Positions 34,131 through 46,743 are shown, counted from the stretch's first letter. The stretch: 64,000 nucleotides of DNA from Echinometra lucunter (GCA_029962745.1 CM057154.1:26438970-26502969); one strand, 5' to 3'. Notes: generated by a model from the sequence alone, not told the origin. Made by a program: numbers and translations.

Positions 34131-37100
34131 AATATCAATGTTTCTGCAAAGGTCAATTCGTCATTTCCTGTCTTCATGTTGTCCCTTTCCTATTGTGCAG
34201 TAAACACAAAATAAGGAAGGCAATGGAGTTTCAATTTGAAATAGAATGGAAGTAGATTATTTAATTCACCAATTCAGTCCAATTCATTTTGTCGTGTGTT
34301 GTTCTACCTTCTTTCACATTCAAGAAAATATCAGTAGCCTATTTCATTTTTACAAATTCAATGCTTGCCGGCAGCTATAAAGTGAGCATCCCAATAATAC
34401 ATACACATGAATATGCCAATTAGCAGTCAGTCTTTGATAGTTTTGTTTACTGTGTTATTATTAAGTACATTATAGCTGCATACAAACACAAATAATTATG
34501 CAATGTGCTGGTGAAAGGATGATTACATTTCCTCTACTTTAACTTTTTTACATTGATGAGGATAATAAGAAACCACTTCTAAAATGCCATGTCTGAATAC
34601 TTGCGTGTAATTGTACAAAATAATAGCACATTCTGATCATTTATAAAAAATGCCACCAATAATATCCGGGTAACGGCTGCTTCACGTAGTTGCCGATATC
34701 TCAACAAATAAACTTATCATTAACATATATACAAAGTTATGTTCTTGTTCATTAATCTCGCAAAATATTGAGAGCAAGCAATATCCATTCGACAGGACAG
34801 ATAACGGCAATGTTGTAAATCCTGGAGCTGACTAGCCATTCAATATAAAACAGCTCAATCTACTCATACGCTAACGTATTATGCCTGTACACAAATATGA
34901 TATTGAAAAACATTGTGTATTACTATATACAGTCATTTACCTTGAACAAAAAACATCTGGTTCTGAACGAAACAAACATACCAATTCCTATAACAGGCAA
35001 TATCAACTCTCTTTATCACAATGATGATACAATTCTTTAAAGAAAATGAAATTTCATTCTGTAGGTTTTACTGCCAAAATATTTATACATGTATTCATTT
35101 GTTGTTTTCATGACACTATGCAGTTGACAATTTCCTATAGTCCACAGGTCCTACTGATATTTACAATCTAGAAATCTGATCTGTACTATCTAGAAATCAG
35201 CAGTACTTAGTCATTCACACCCCGAATGTGTGCAATATATGTACAAGAGATATTTACAGGCTTAAAGATGATATCTGCACAGCCTTTGCAGACAGTAAAG
35301 GTCCTATATAACACGGGTTTAATTTTCAATCGAACGAGAAAAATGAGTCAGTATACAGGAAAATTGTATACAACTTAGACAAAAGCCATGTTAGCAATGC
35401 ACATTTCTAATACTACTACCATATGGTTCCCCTATCATGCCTATATTCCGTATATACAAATCAAACTGGCAAAATCATTATACGACATAGGGACAATATC
35501 AGGCTTTAATATGATATCATTAAAAACACTGTATACAGGTACAATAACTATAATGAAACTCAAAAGGAAAGATCACTATAATGATACTAGAGAATAATCT
35601 TTTACCAATTTGCAGGGTGTCACTTTGGACTCCTTGCCCTGTTCATATCAGATCTACTTATCTTGAAAATACATAATCATGCATATCATGCACAGCTTTG
35701 TAATGGGAAATAAAGAGGCGTCCCCATGATACCAAATAAAACGACTATAATCCAGTACAATTTGAGAGATATATTCAATTAGGTTCTCAGAACAATAAAT
35801 TTTTCAGAACATTTTTAGGATATTCATGATTAAGTCTCAGAAAGAAGATGGGGAAAAAATGACTTTCTCTCTTTTCATGCTTACTACAGTATCAGCAATG
35901 GCAGCTTTATCAGAAATCAATCAAGGCTATATACAAAATCTGCTTATTATTAATTTCTCTCTTCCACCTCTCTGACTGGATATAATACCAGTTCCTGTAA
36001 ATGATTTCATAATTAAGTACATAAACGATGAAAAGGAGCATATGCATCAATTTCAATACGGTTATATAAATTATGTCACATTGTTATATAGAGTGAACAA
36101 ATAATAGATTTGTGAGAGTATAATGTGTTAATAAAGACATCTACTCGTCAAAGTTTAAACAAACAAGTATGTACATTATAAGAAGTCTAATTACTATACT
36201 TTAGTATCATGCACACAAGACTTACTCTCAGGCTAACGTTTAGCACATATCTCTCATAAAGGTTTCATTCATGAATGACTGGTGGTTTGATACTTAACAA
36301 ATAAATGAATCAGGGTGATAAGCTTAATCTACATAATGATGGAAACAATCATTTTTTATGATTGTGCCGTCAGTGTTCGATTTAACAAAATATGAGCTTG
36401 ATAAATTCGCAGATTACGTTTCCACATTAAGATAATTATGAATATAGTGTTTATCATGTATATATATATATTATTCACAAATGAGGAGAGTATTCACCTA
36501 CCTATCATAAAAGATGAATTACAAGGGAGTGTTGCAATACAGTATAATAATCTCATAAGGCTAAAATATATTACTGGGTGAAATTATTACTAAAAAAAAC
36601 TATGTTCCACTCGTCCATTTTGTCGAATTTTTAGTGCAGAACAATCCTTTCTTATCAATGGACTACGGGAGAGTTGCATGCAAAAATTCATGTAGAGTTT
36701 GCTTTATCCCTGAACTATGAAATAATGTCAAGTATGAAAAGTGAAAAGCATTCACTGAATACATCATATAATAGAAGTGATATCGATAGATCCTTACGGG
36801 AAATATCATTTCGATATGGCCTTGACTGTCATAGGACCAAAACACAGAAACTGGTGATGAATATCACTGGAAAGACTGTATTTAGCCTTATTTCATATTG
36901 CATAGATTATTTCCCACATTAAAATTCATCAGATAGATATCATGATCTGAATTCAAGAAAGAGGTTTCTTTTTCAGTGAATAATGGTTTTAAACCTCCAT
37001 AACCGTGTACGCGCATGACCTCTTGTCTAATGGACGGACAATCATGCTATTAATACGCAAACCTTACACTTATTTTAGTCCACAGCTAAGTTTTCAACCA

Positions 37101-38580
37101 GAATTGAAGTAGACCATGGTTTAAACCAATCATCTTCCGTGTATTTGGGCCAATATGTACATCTAAACGAAAATAAAAAAATACTACTTTGATTTCAGTC
37201 GACTCTTTTCAGTGACACGGTTATAGGGAGATTTTTTCTTTGTCTGAAATTTCTCTCCAATAGATTTACTTTGTTCTTTCCCTCTATAGCTTTCTTTTAA
37301 AAGCCTATTTCGTGTACTTTTGCTTTTGTGTAAGTTTTTCTTCTCCAAGTGGAATTGGAGCATTATAAATAACCTGTATTGTTATTATTATTATTAGTTT
37401 GGCACTTCTAACAAGCAGGCGTTCATTCATTGTGGAGTTGGACAGCACTGGCAGATTGGGGAGAAGGGATATCTTCATCTTAAATACACTCTTATATTCA
37501 ATGAGATTATACTGAGTCATAGAATTCTTCTACTTCCTTGAAAGACATAGAGATGTTTACCTGGGTGTTGTATTTTTCCTTGTTCCTCCCCCTCCTCTCT
37601 TTTTCCGGAACATTTTGCACTAAATATGGCTTTCTGTCTTTTGATTCCTTCTTTTGACTTGTGGTTTGTATGAATTCTAATTTTGCTTTCTCTTTCTTTG
37701 TTTACTAAAGTTCAATAATGTTTGTGATCACATTCAGCCCAATTTTGTGCTGATTGCGAGTAAAGAAGCTGCAAAGAATAAGAATATCCCCTGAAAACAA
37801 ACTGAAACTGCGTACATCAATATATATATATTTTTAAAAAATCTAAAACATTAACATGATTAAGGCAACGCATAATTGACTCATATATTCATACTCAACC
37901 CCTTCTATTAATATATATCATTAGGTGGAATGAGCTGTGTAGACTTCTAATTATTACCCCGTAACGATATTGTAGAGTTCACATGTCCAAGTTGAAGATG
38001 ATTACCAGTGAAGATGGCCATAGAAGTTTGCTGCCACCACATGTTTGCTGAGGGTCGTCTGCCCAATGCGTTCAGATAGGCCCGCTGGTATTTGCTGCTT
38101 GACATCCCGAGCTCAAGTCTCGAGCATTATCGCCTCATTCTCAAAGCTATATTTATTAAGACATGAACAGAACACGGACCATTGTGAATAAACATACACA
38201 AAATATTTTGTAATTTTGAATAAATACCTATGCAGAGGCCTACCCACAGGAAATGCATGTCACGCATATAGTTTTGAGCATTTCGTACTCGTGCACGGTG
38301 AAGAATCTATGGGCAGCTTGATACAGAAAATGCAGGACAGTGGGCACAAGTCACTCTGTTACTTTGTTCTTGTTTGAAAACTCTAATGAAATGGTGTGAT
38401 GTGATTAGTAATCTTCACGTAAAAGTAGCCTCGTGGCTTTAATTCACAGCAGTTTGCTAGTCTGCAGCCTCTTTTCTTTGTTCTGCTGCTACCAGCTCTG
38501 GACATCAATCCTTGAAATGTGAGGAAGTTACGAGTAGGCCTAGTCCTCTGATGATGAGAAATCAAGACAATGCAACAACA
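34131..38580. other. AT-rich, apparently single-copy DNA without a recognised gene
   Basis: No repeat family, RNA gene or confident exon was seen, apart from the doubtful coding-like patch at 37945-38115 and an (ATT)n run near 37380. It lies 3' of the minus-strand LRR gene and could hold its last exon and 3' UTR, but nothing in the sequence proves it. Confidence 0.5.
37945..38115 (-). other. Coding-like patch of unknown identity
   Basis: This stretch is clearly less AT-rich than its surroundings. On the minus strand it opens a frame from ATG near 38104, MSSSKYQRAYLNALGRRPSA, then a Trp-Trp-containing part, to a TAG about 53 codons on. An in-frame TAA lies nine codons before the ATG. A GTAATC that could act as a donor occurs after 34 codons. 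I recognise no family. It may be an exon, a transposon remnant or chance. Confidence 0.2.
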
Positions 38581-39482
38581 CATCAATAGGCCTAAAATCC
38601 CGGGGATAATGGAGTATAATCATCCCCCACCCTCAGTCTTTAGAGAGAGAGAGAGAGGGGGGGGGGGAGTGAAATTTTTGATAAATCTATCATAAACGAC
38701 GGTTATAGTAGTAACATTTCAATTAGAAATGCTATTAAAACCCAGAGATAGGATTAGAAGGTCCCGATAATTTCGAATCTAATTACTGAAATCTCTCATC
38801 CATGTCTATGTTAGCATTACATTCAGGGGCGTAACAGGTACCTGTTATCTGGGGGGGGGGGGGGGGGCAGAGCCCAAAATTTCCCGGTAACTAGTCTATG
38901 TCTAGAATCTGTGGCGTAGCTAGGACTGCATTTTAGGAGGACAATAGTGCTCCACCGGCGTAAATCCAATTTGAGGAGTGGAGGATGAAATACTTTAACG
39001 TTTTTTTTCCTTGTTACACACATTTTCATATCTATTTTGACGAGCGAGCGAAGCGAGGGAGCCAAAAATAACCACTTTTTTGTTTTCAATAGCATTTTCA
39101 AATAGATATTCTAAAATATAATGGTTGTTTATGATAGATATTCAGAATTTTTACTTACTGATTAATTGAAATATATTTTCTTCCTTAAAAAGTGTGTCTG
39201 CATGGGCATGGGGGGAGGGGGAATTTGTACACACCATCCCCCCTCTCCTCCAAGTGGGGGTGATATATCCCCCTACCCCTCTAATTTACGCCAATGTAGT
39301 GCTCTCTAGAGGGGAGGGTGCAGGGAGGGGGGAGTTTGCGCGGAAGCTCCGGCGTTTTTGCGCTGTCAGTTCCCGCTCTTCTTACGCTCTCTGCCTGTTA
39401 TGGGGTGGGGGGGGGGGGCATATGCATAGCCAAAAATTTCCCGGTAATTAAGTTTAGAATCGGTGGTGTAATTCTTTTCCTG

Positions 39483-39513
<31 letters not shown>

Positions 39514-40010
39514 AGAGCCGAAAATTTCCCGGTAATTAAGTCTAGAAATAGAATATGCGGAGGTGAGCTTGCACCCCGAGTTGCTTGTTGTGAAGCCCTT
39601 TAGCGGGTGAGTCCCATGGTTCTGGCTTAGGGCCCCTGATGGGGTCTACAGGGAAAGCCACTGCGGGGGGAGCCCCCGGAAACTCCGGGTTTCGGTACTA
39701 AATTTTCCCTCATTTCTTTTGTTTCACTTTGATGTCTTCTTTTTTTCCCCCTCTTTTCCCTTTCTCCTTCTTCCTTTCCTTTTCTCCTTCTTTCTTTCCC
39801 TTTCTCCTTCTTTCTCTTCCTTTCTCCTTCTTTCTTTTCCTTTCTTCTTCTTTCTTTCCCTTTCTTCTTCTTCCTTTCCCTTTCTCCCTTCCTTTCCCTT
39901 TCTCCCTTTCCCTTTCATTTTTTCCCGGTGGTTTTGTGGATTTCCCCGCTGAAACCCATCAGGGAGGCACTCTGCCCCCCTGTCTCCCCGGTTGTTACGC
40001 CACTGATTAC
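38581..40010. repeat. Cluster of G-run repeats and a polypyrimidine tract
   Basis: The word AATTTCCCGGTAAYTA occurs near 38878, 39436 and 39518, each time after a long G run, so this is a local tandem family. 39719-39915 is a C/T tract with an ~18-bp TTTCCCTTTCTCCTTCTT unit. The flanks (about 39560-39690 and 39930-40010) are G/C-rich repeat DNA ending in GTTACGCCACTGATTA. Confidence 0.75.
38953..39296. mobile_element. MITE-like element with GGCGTAAATCC ends, copy 2
   Basis: Starts CACCGGCGTAAATCCAATTTGAGGAG and ends CTCTAATTTACGCCAATG. It shares GAGCGAGCGAAGCGAGG and AAAAATAACCACTTTT with copy 1 (opposite orientation). No open frame. Confidence 0.8.
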
Positions 40011-41054
40011 ATTTTGCCATTAGAGGGAAGGTGGATCATCCGCCACGGATTTATGTTGGTGATGCCTTCTGCATTCCACCATGTTTAAGAATACCCATTA
40101 CAGCATGATGAATTATTGTAGGAAATGTTAGTGTTATCTAGTATTAGTCTATAGAATGTTCTAAAGGAGGAATGTGTACAAAAGAGAAAGTTACTGTCAA
40201 TGTACATAATAAACATTTAACAATATGCAAACTGTCATTCTTAACTTGTCCTACATGCATGTCTGTTGATAATACCATGGATATTGAAATAACGAATAAA
40301 TCAAATGATCGACATAGCTATACTGAACAACAGAAGAAAGAAATAAGCCATAGTCGGCTGCCGTGATTGAAAACGACCAAACATGCGGCATATGTCCCTC
40401 CTAAAACCTTCCACAGCTATTTGTAAACCCAAACTCATCGCTTTTGGAATATTAAGAGTAATACATTTTTTAAGAATCTAATTTGTCAATTAGGCTAGGT
40501 CTATATCTACTTTCATCATCAAGTTTTTTTTTTTTTTCATCATAAGAGAAGCAAAATGAAGGGACACATAAATTACTTCAACGAGACTTAAAGATGAAAG
40601 GGCATTACAGAATAATCTTTCCTTTATGAAAAAATTAAAGAAGATAAAGTGCTTTGAAGGGTTAAATGATTGATGGCAGCTTCAGAAAATCAAAACATTA
40701 TAATAATGATGATAATAATAATAGTAATAGTAATAATAGTAATAATGGTAACAATAGGCCTAATAATAATAATCATAATAATGATGATGCTGATGATTAA
40801 TAGATAAATTAATAAATAAATAAATACTAGTAAACACAACTTGTTTAATGGAAATATTTATGTAAAGTTTATGCATAGCAATGAATACTGAACATATTGC
40901 AATCAGGCAAGGATATAAGGCAATATGAATTACTTACACTGTAATTCTTTGGGGACGATTGGCGTGAAATGGGGGGGGGGCAAACTCGTTTTAGCAAGAG
41001 GAGAAAGAAATCAGTGAGAGTACTACTGGCATGTAATCTAGTGTTATATCTTAC
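40011..41054. other. Non-coding DNA with an AAT/ATA microsatellite
   Basis: (AAT/ATA/ATG)n at about 40695-40830, a poly-T run near 40525 and a G run near 40975. No exon was accepted. Confidence 0.6.
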
Positions 41055-41139
41055 CCCGCCATGCTCCACAGTGACAGTCAGCTTGCCTTCACTGTTCACC
41101 TCAGTAATCAATGGATCCAGATCCTCGTTGGTATGACAC
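41055..41139 (-). CDS. LRR-gene exon 3 (85 bp)
   Basis: Acceptor CTGTACAG (41140-41141) and donor GGG|GTAAGA bound an exon that begins with one base completing a codon and ends in phase 0. With the GA left over from the exon at 43971-44344 it gives Glu, then CHTNEDLDPLITEVNSEGKL and TVTVEHGG. The exact phase fit across a 2.8-kb intron is the main evidence. The segment looks like the linker that follows LRRs in echinoderm NLR-type proteins, from memory of that family only. The next exon downstream was not found. Confidence 0.65.
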
Positions 41140-41622
41140 CTGTACAGCCTGTATAAGATATAATTACATTGCCTTAATGTTTCCAGAGCTCAGTATGACA
41201 TTCTTAACACCCTCATATCTGACGTATGATACCCTTTTAATTACCAATAAACCATTAGTGATGTTCGCTAAAGAACTGTGTGAATGGATGCCACATCTGA
41301 CCTAACCTTTAGCCAAGGCACTTGGTGCTGTTATTTCCCTAAACGCGCCTGAATACATAGACTAATCGCACGACAACTGTGTTCCGTAGCCGGAGCTCGC
41401 CGCTGACGCGGCTCGGCCACTGATCACTGCCATAAATTTACACTGTTTAGTCTATTTTTCAAACCCTGCTTGGCAGACAAGCAGCGCGCGAGGCCTTGCC
41501 CAAAGGCTACATCTGACCAAGCTTGATATTGCTCCATAGCTGTGTGAATCGCATTCCCGCATGAAGACAGTGTGCATGTACAGTACTCTATGAGTATCAT
41601 TTAAAACAAGGCGTTTGCGATG

Positions 41623-43268
41623 TTGTGTCTCGCCCACTTGTGAAAATAACTAGAAATATCGCGATCTGTGATGGCACACAACAGAACTGTATCGAAAGCT
41701 CATTGTGAAATAACTGGGATGGAATAACATTTGATAAAATATGAGAAGGGTTTTTTATGAAATGGTACTGCATTTTCACGTGCATGTACTTTCCCTGCTT
41801 CTACTCTCATCCCTCTGATATGAGTAACATTGTATGATTGATATTTTACATGTATGGAGTTGAAAAGTGTTTGTGGTTGTAGTGTAGCTGAGGGCTGCAG
41901 ATGCAAAATAGAGAAGTAGTATTTACTAGCAGAAATCTGCATGAGTAATTTTTACATAATTCTACATTACGAATGTTTACACAATATCTGTGTACAAGTT
42001 CAGAAGTGTCACCTATGATTATCAGTTGAGCAATCAGATTCAACACTGGACAAGAAATGACAGAGGAAAAGCAAATTCAAGAATTTGAAAACATCTGTAA
42101 CGTATGACCTCCAATGACCTTTCACCTTATCATGTGAAGTCCAACAGAATGATAACATGCACTTCCCCTTAGTGATCTGCAACCCAAGTGTGACTGAAAA
42201 GTGTGACACGGTTGCAAAGTTTTGTGTCATAAGAGAGTCTTGCACGTAAACTTTAACCGTTCAACGTTTGACCTGTAATGACCTTTGACCTGACCATGTG
42301 ACCTCTGACTGGACCATAACATGCAGGTCCCCTTGGTGCATCTACAACCCAAGTTTGATAGATAAGTGTCACATGGTTGCAGAGTTTTGTGTCATAAGAG
42401 AGTCTTGCACGTAAACTTTAATGTTTGACCTGAAATGACCTTTGACCTTACCATGTGACCTATGACTGGACCATAACATGCAGGTCCCCTTAGTGCATCG
42501 ACAACCCAAGTTTGATAGATAAGCGTCACACGGTTGCAGAGTTTTGAGTCATAAGAGAGTCTTGCACGTAAACTTCAACGTTTGACCTGAAATGACCTTT
42601 GACCTTACCATGTGACCTCTGACTGGACCATAACATGCAGGTCCCCTCAGTGCATCTACAACCCAAGTTTGGTTGAAAAGTGAGTCACGGTTGCAAAGTT
42701 ATGTGTGATAAGAGAGTCTTGCACGTCAACTTTAACATTTGACCTGAAATGACCTTTGACCTTACCATGTGACCTCTGACTGGACAATAAGATGCAGGTC
42801 CCCTTAGTGCATCTACAACCCAAGTTTGATTGAACAGTGTCACACAGTTGCAGAGTTTTGTGTCATAAGAGAGTCTTGCACGTAAATTTTAACGTTTGAC
42901 CTAAAATGACCTTTGACCTTACCATGTGACCTCTGACTAGAGCATAACATGCAGGTCCGCTTAGGGCATCTACAACCCAAGTTTGGTTGAAAAGTGAGTC
43001 ACGGTTGCAGAGTTTTGTGTCATAAGAGAGTCTTGCACGTAAACTTTAACGTTTGACCTGAAATGACCTTTGACCTTACCATGTGACCTCTGACTGGACC
43101 ATAACATGCAGGTCCCCTTAGTGCATCTACAACCCAAGTTTGGTTGAAAAGTGAGTCACGGTTGCCAAGTTATCTTTCATAACGTTTGTGACGGACAAAC
43201 GGACGGACGACGGACGGACGCCATTTGGATCCCTTAGTCTCGCCTTCACCTCCGGTGGGCGAGACAAA
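41623..43268. mobile_element. Satellite-bearing Helentron/Pearl-like element 1
   Basis: The left end TGTCTCGCCCAC recurs inverted at the right end (GTGGGCGAGACA). Just inside the right end, GTCTCGCC and GGGCGAGAC form a hairpin, preceded by a GACGGACG-rich module (43190-43220). The core (about 42080-43190) is seven ~158-bp tandem units with TGACCTTTGACCTT, CATAACATGCAGGTCC and AGAGAGTCTTGCACGTAAAC. Inverted short ends, core satellite and 3' hairpin match what is described for Pearl elements and Helentron-associated non-autonomous elements; that assignment is inference. It lies in an LRR-gene intron. Confidence 0.8.
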
Positions 43269-43970
43269 AATCAATTCCTGGAGTCATGTTTATTAAAAAG
43301 ATTATACTGGTAAGAACAAATGTTGAAGCAGAAATATCGTCAAATTACGAGGAAATTATTTACTGTTTAATTTTCCAGATGTACTTCATCATCTGAACTA
43401 CATGTATTAATACAGCACATAATCCTTACTCTCAAAATTTCATTCCAAAACCTCAGAGCAGCTACGCACAACTATGTATCATCGTATACGATAATTATTG
43501 CCTTTTTAGCAGGGTGGATATTTTGTCCATTTCAGCCAATATTAAACATAAAAGGATTAACAAGGATGTATCAGTGGCTATACCCATTGCATGTAGGCTT
43601 ATAAGGTTGCATTTTTCAATATCAAACCGTAGAGTGTCTACAAAACAGAAAGAGTGCAAGTTAGTGAGACTGAGAGAGAAAGAGGAGGAAAGAGGAGGAT
43701 AAAAGGAGAGAAGGGCGTGGGGACATAGACAGATATTTCTTTCTCAAAAAACAAAAGGAAGAAAAATAAGAGACAGAGAGGGAGAGAGAGAGAGGCGGGG
43801 GAAGGGTAGCAAGTGCAGAGAGGAAAAATTACAGAAAAAAAAAAAGAAAAAAAAAAGAAAAGAAAAGAAAAAAAAATTGCATTCCACCCAGAGTTATAGA
43901 TTTTTAAAGCTTACAAATGCAGTGCATACTCAACAGTAATCATCACAATGATAAAACAAATGAGACTCAC
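43269..43970 (-). other. LRR-gene intron, purine-rich part
   Basis: AT-rich intron. 43640-43870 is purine-rich (GAGA and AAAAG runs). No exon seen. Confidence 0.7.
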
Positions 43971-44344
43971 TCTAGGCTTGTCAGGTTTGGATGGGTCTTC
44001 ATGGACTGGATGATCTTAGTAGCATTCTCGTTGTACAGCTGAATGTGGCTAAGGAACAGCTTGGTGAGTTGAGGACATGACGTCATCAATGCATTGCTGA
44101 ATAACATGGGATCATCCAGTATATTGGCAAATCCCTGGATGCAAAGATGAGTGAGATGATGGAATGGAGAGCAGGCCTTGATGACAATGTCTGATGAGAT
44201 ATACTCAGTACCATGTTCACCAAACCAGTGCAGTATAAGTTTTTGAACTCGAGGACATGACGTATGAAGTCCGAGCTTCCACAGCCTAGTCACATGCTTA
44301 CCATCCAAAGATAACTCCTCAACTGATGAGGTGGTTCGAGATGT
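43971..44344 (-). CDS. LRR-gene exon 2 (374 bp, several leucine-rich repeats)
   Basis: After CCGTAG the exon begins in phase 0 (ACA TCT CGA) and ends in CTAGA|GTGAGT with two spare bases. It encodes 124 codons with repeated LxxLxL segments at ~25-50-residue spacing: VEELSLDG, VQKLILHWFG, LTHLCIQG, LTKLFLSHIQL and NLTSLE. LRRs form curved binding surfaces. In echinoderms such exons occur in large receptor families (NLRs), so an immune receptor is plausible, but no NACHT or death domain is in this window. Both neighbours are phase-compatible. Confidence 0.75.
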
Positions 44345-44900
44345 CTACGGAATACACAACAAGAAGGGTTCATGAATTATTCTTAGTGTTTTACAACTAG
44401 CAATAGCATTAAAAAGAAATCGAATACCTGATTGAATATTTCTGTGAAATGATTGTTTCATTGTTTGAACTGCTCCGAGTAAATATTTGATCAGTTAGCA
44501 ATGAACAAAAATGAAGTCAACTTTTTTCAAAGAGCTAGCCTGTGTAGCAAAGAGAATTCAGATGAAGGTTATATATAGTGGAAGCTTGTGGAAGACGATC
44601 GATGCAAAGAACATAGATATTAATGTATTTTGGTATTTTGGAATGCCGATATCACAAATGTATATTTATGGGTTGTGAGTTCACTTAATTTCCATTTTTA
44701 AACCAAATTATTGTTACCTCTAAGTGAAATTATTTCCTTATTTTTTTTTTTACATTTCAGCGATTACACATGCCATTATTTCATTATAATTCAAATTCAT
44801 ATTTCATCTTTCTAATATTTTCTATCGCTTTTTATCCAACTGCATGCGAAAGAAGATTATGATATCAGTGATGTTGTGATAACATGATACATACATGTAC
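44345..44900 (-). other. LRR-gene intron, nothing else seen
   Basis: AT-rich sequence between a GTACAT donor and the CCGTAG acceptor. No repeat recognised. Confidence 0.7.
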
Positions 44901-45032
44901 TGTCTCTCCATCGTCCATGTCAACGCGTATGATATCCCTCAAGCTGAGTGACAGGAGGCGTGGTAGAGAGAGAATGGTATGAAGGATACACCGAGTCATC
45001 ATGGGCATCTCATACATTACCAGTGTCTGGAT
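44901..45032 (-). CDS. LRR-gene exon 1 of the 3' group (44 codons)
   Basis: A 132-bp, phase 0-0 exon with acceptor TTAAAACAG and donor ACA|GTACAT. It encodes IQTLVMYEMPMMTRCILHTI, then LSLPRLLSLSLRDI and VDMDDGET. It starts with the same I-Q-x-L pattern as the four array exons at 59-63 kb and has the same LPxLxSLxL core, so it looks like a diverged member of that exon family. It reads in frame into 43971-44344. Confidence 0.7.
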
Positions 45033-45359
45033 CTGTTTTAAGAGAATTGATAGTAGAACTAAATAGGCTACCCATACATTGCTATGAAGAAAATGGTTCA
45101 TTTGGTTATCTGTCGATGTGTTGTTGTTTCACAACATGAATGACATATAAAATCATTTGAAAGCATACTTGTGTTACCTACCCATTGGAAAAAATTAGAA
45201 AAGAGCTAAAACAGGAATGTATTTCAAACCCATTTTTTTAAATCTACAGGAGAACAAAGGAAAATAAGAAGGAAGACATATATCACTGAAGAAAAAATCA
45301 GGACTTTTATTACACTCCACTCGCTTTGTGCCGAATTGCTTTTTCATTACCATACTTTC

Positions 45360-45663
45360 ACCGGTGTAAATCCATTACGAGGGGGGGGGGGAATAATCAA
45401 AATCTTTTTCCTAAAATTCTAGTTCGAACATACACACACGAGTATCCATATATACTCTAAGAGCATTTCGAATAGAAATATCATACTACAACCGTCGCTT
45501 ATGATACATGCCACCAAATTTCAAAAATTGAGTGTTTAATATATTCTTTTTACTTTGAAAAATGTTGGTATATTTTACATGTCATCCTCCCCTTTTTTAA
45601 ACGTCTGCAAGTGCGAGATATTACGCATGTATCCAAAATGCACCATCCCGCGGAATTTACGCC
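45360..45663. mobile_element. MITE-like element with GGCGTAAATCC ends, copy 3
   Basis: Starts TTCACCGGTGTAAATCCATTACGAGGG and ends CCGCGGAATTTACGCCAATGC. It is more diverged inside than the other two copies but has the same end structure and G run next to the left end. Confidence 0.7.
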
Positions 45664-45868
45664 AATGCATTCTTCATACAATGGAAACAGCAATAATTAT
45701 GATGTACGCTGCGAGATATTTTATTCACTGGGTAATGTTTTCATATTCATTTCAGAGACAACAGACAGCAAACACACGAACAATGTAGTAGGGTATGTGC
45801 TGATAAGCATATCAATTAAAAATCTGACGAAAATGGAATACCACAACTGGAATATTGATAGGGACAAA

Positions 45869-45877
45869 GAGGGAAAG

Positions 45878-45908
<31 letters not shown>

Positions 45909-46557
45909 TAAAATGAAAGACGCAAGACAGCGAAGGACGTAGCTGTATATTCCACTTTCAATATCCCGAGCTTTCGGCTTCAAAGGCCTTTATCAAGGGT
46001 TCTACAACGAAACAGACAGAAACAAACGGAATGACAAGCATAAATAAACGATAAAGAACTTAAGGAAAATGAAAAAAAAAAAATATCAAAACTAATATAA
46101 TTAAAATGAAATGAAATAAATGTTTTTAATTATCACCTGGTGGAGTTGTGGGAGTGGTTCAGTGATTCCTGCTTGTGCGTTTGGTCACACGATGTCGTAC
46201 GTCACACGAGCAAGAGTCACTGAATCAGTGAATGCGCTAGGACGCCACCTAGAGTGATGTTGGTGGGGAAGCAACATAATATGCACATAAAAAGCTCACG
46301 TATTGGTGAGGTATTTGTGAGGTAATAGAAGTGAGCAATGCAGGTGGCAATAAGCAGTTGTAGGTAAATGAGAAAATCTTATGGATAACATAAAGTCTCA
46401 AAATAAGGTGTTAACATACAAAATGGCAACAATAGAAGAGTAATTGATGGGAAGACCGACAACTGCATGTCCTCTACTATTTAGGAAGTCACTGATCGCA
46501 GGGTGGGGGGGTAGTCATGTGCGATCAAAAGAGGGTTGGCAATGGAGGGGCCAGAAA
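45869..46557 (-). mobile_element. Penelope-like element, 3' non-coding part
   Basis: This lies downstream, on the minus strand, of the C-terminal coding remnant at 46558-46743 and ends in (TA)n (about 45879-45903). On the minus strand it contains CTTGATAAAGGCCTTTGAAG followed by CCGAAAGCTCGGG (about 45965-46000), resembling a decayed hammerhead-ribozyme core as described in PLE terminal repeats. Whether the full element extent is correct is uncertain. Confidence 0.55.
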
Positions 46558-46743
46558 CTATTGGTCGACATTGATGCATTGTGGATGGAGTGTTTTGAGT
46601 TTGTCGATCCAATATGATTCCCTGGTGAGAGCATTACCAACTGTGTGTGAGGGGAGGTTGAAGTGGGTTGTGTAGGGTAGTGTTTTGTGTTGGTTTCGGA
46701 TTTCTGATCGTGTGTTATTGAATCTGGTGTGTAATGTAGTTAT
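46558..46743 (-). pseudogene. Penelope-like element C-terminal remnant
   Basis: An open frame ending at TAG (46558-46560) encodes HTRFNNTRSEIRNQ, HFNLPSHTVGNALTRES and WIDKLKTLHPQCINVDQ. The pattern 'HF...H......RE.YWI.KL.TL.P.GIN' matches the C terminus after the GIY-YIG endonuclease of Penelope-like retroelements. The upstream part (RT domain) is missing, so it is a 3'-terminal fragment. Confidence 0.7.

Noticed and set aside
38383..38586. 67-codon minus-strand frame with a TTTCAAG acceptor-like site
   Set aside because: Phase does not follow from the last LRR exon found, and no family is recognisable.
40310..40430. Candidate terminal exon of the LRR gene after ACAAATAG (minus strand)
   Set aside because: Phase would fit, but the peptide has no LRR or family pattern and the acceptor is weak.
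46021..46140. A-rich stretch considered as a LINE poly-A tail
   Set aside because: It belongs to the PLE 3' region and is on the wrong strand for the adjacent LINE fragment.
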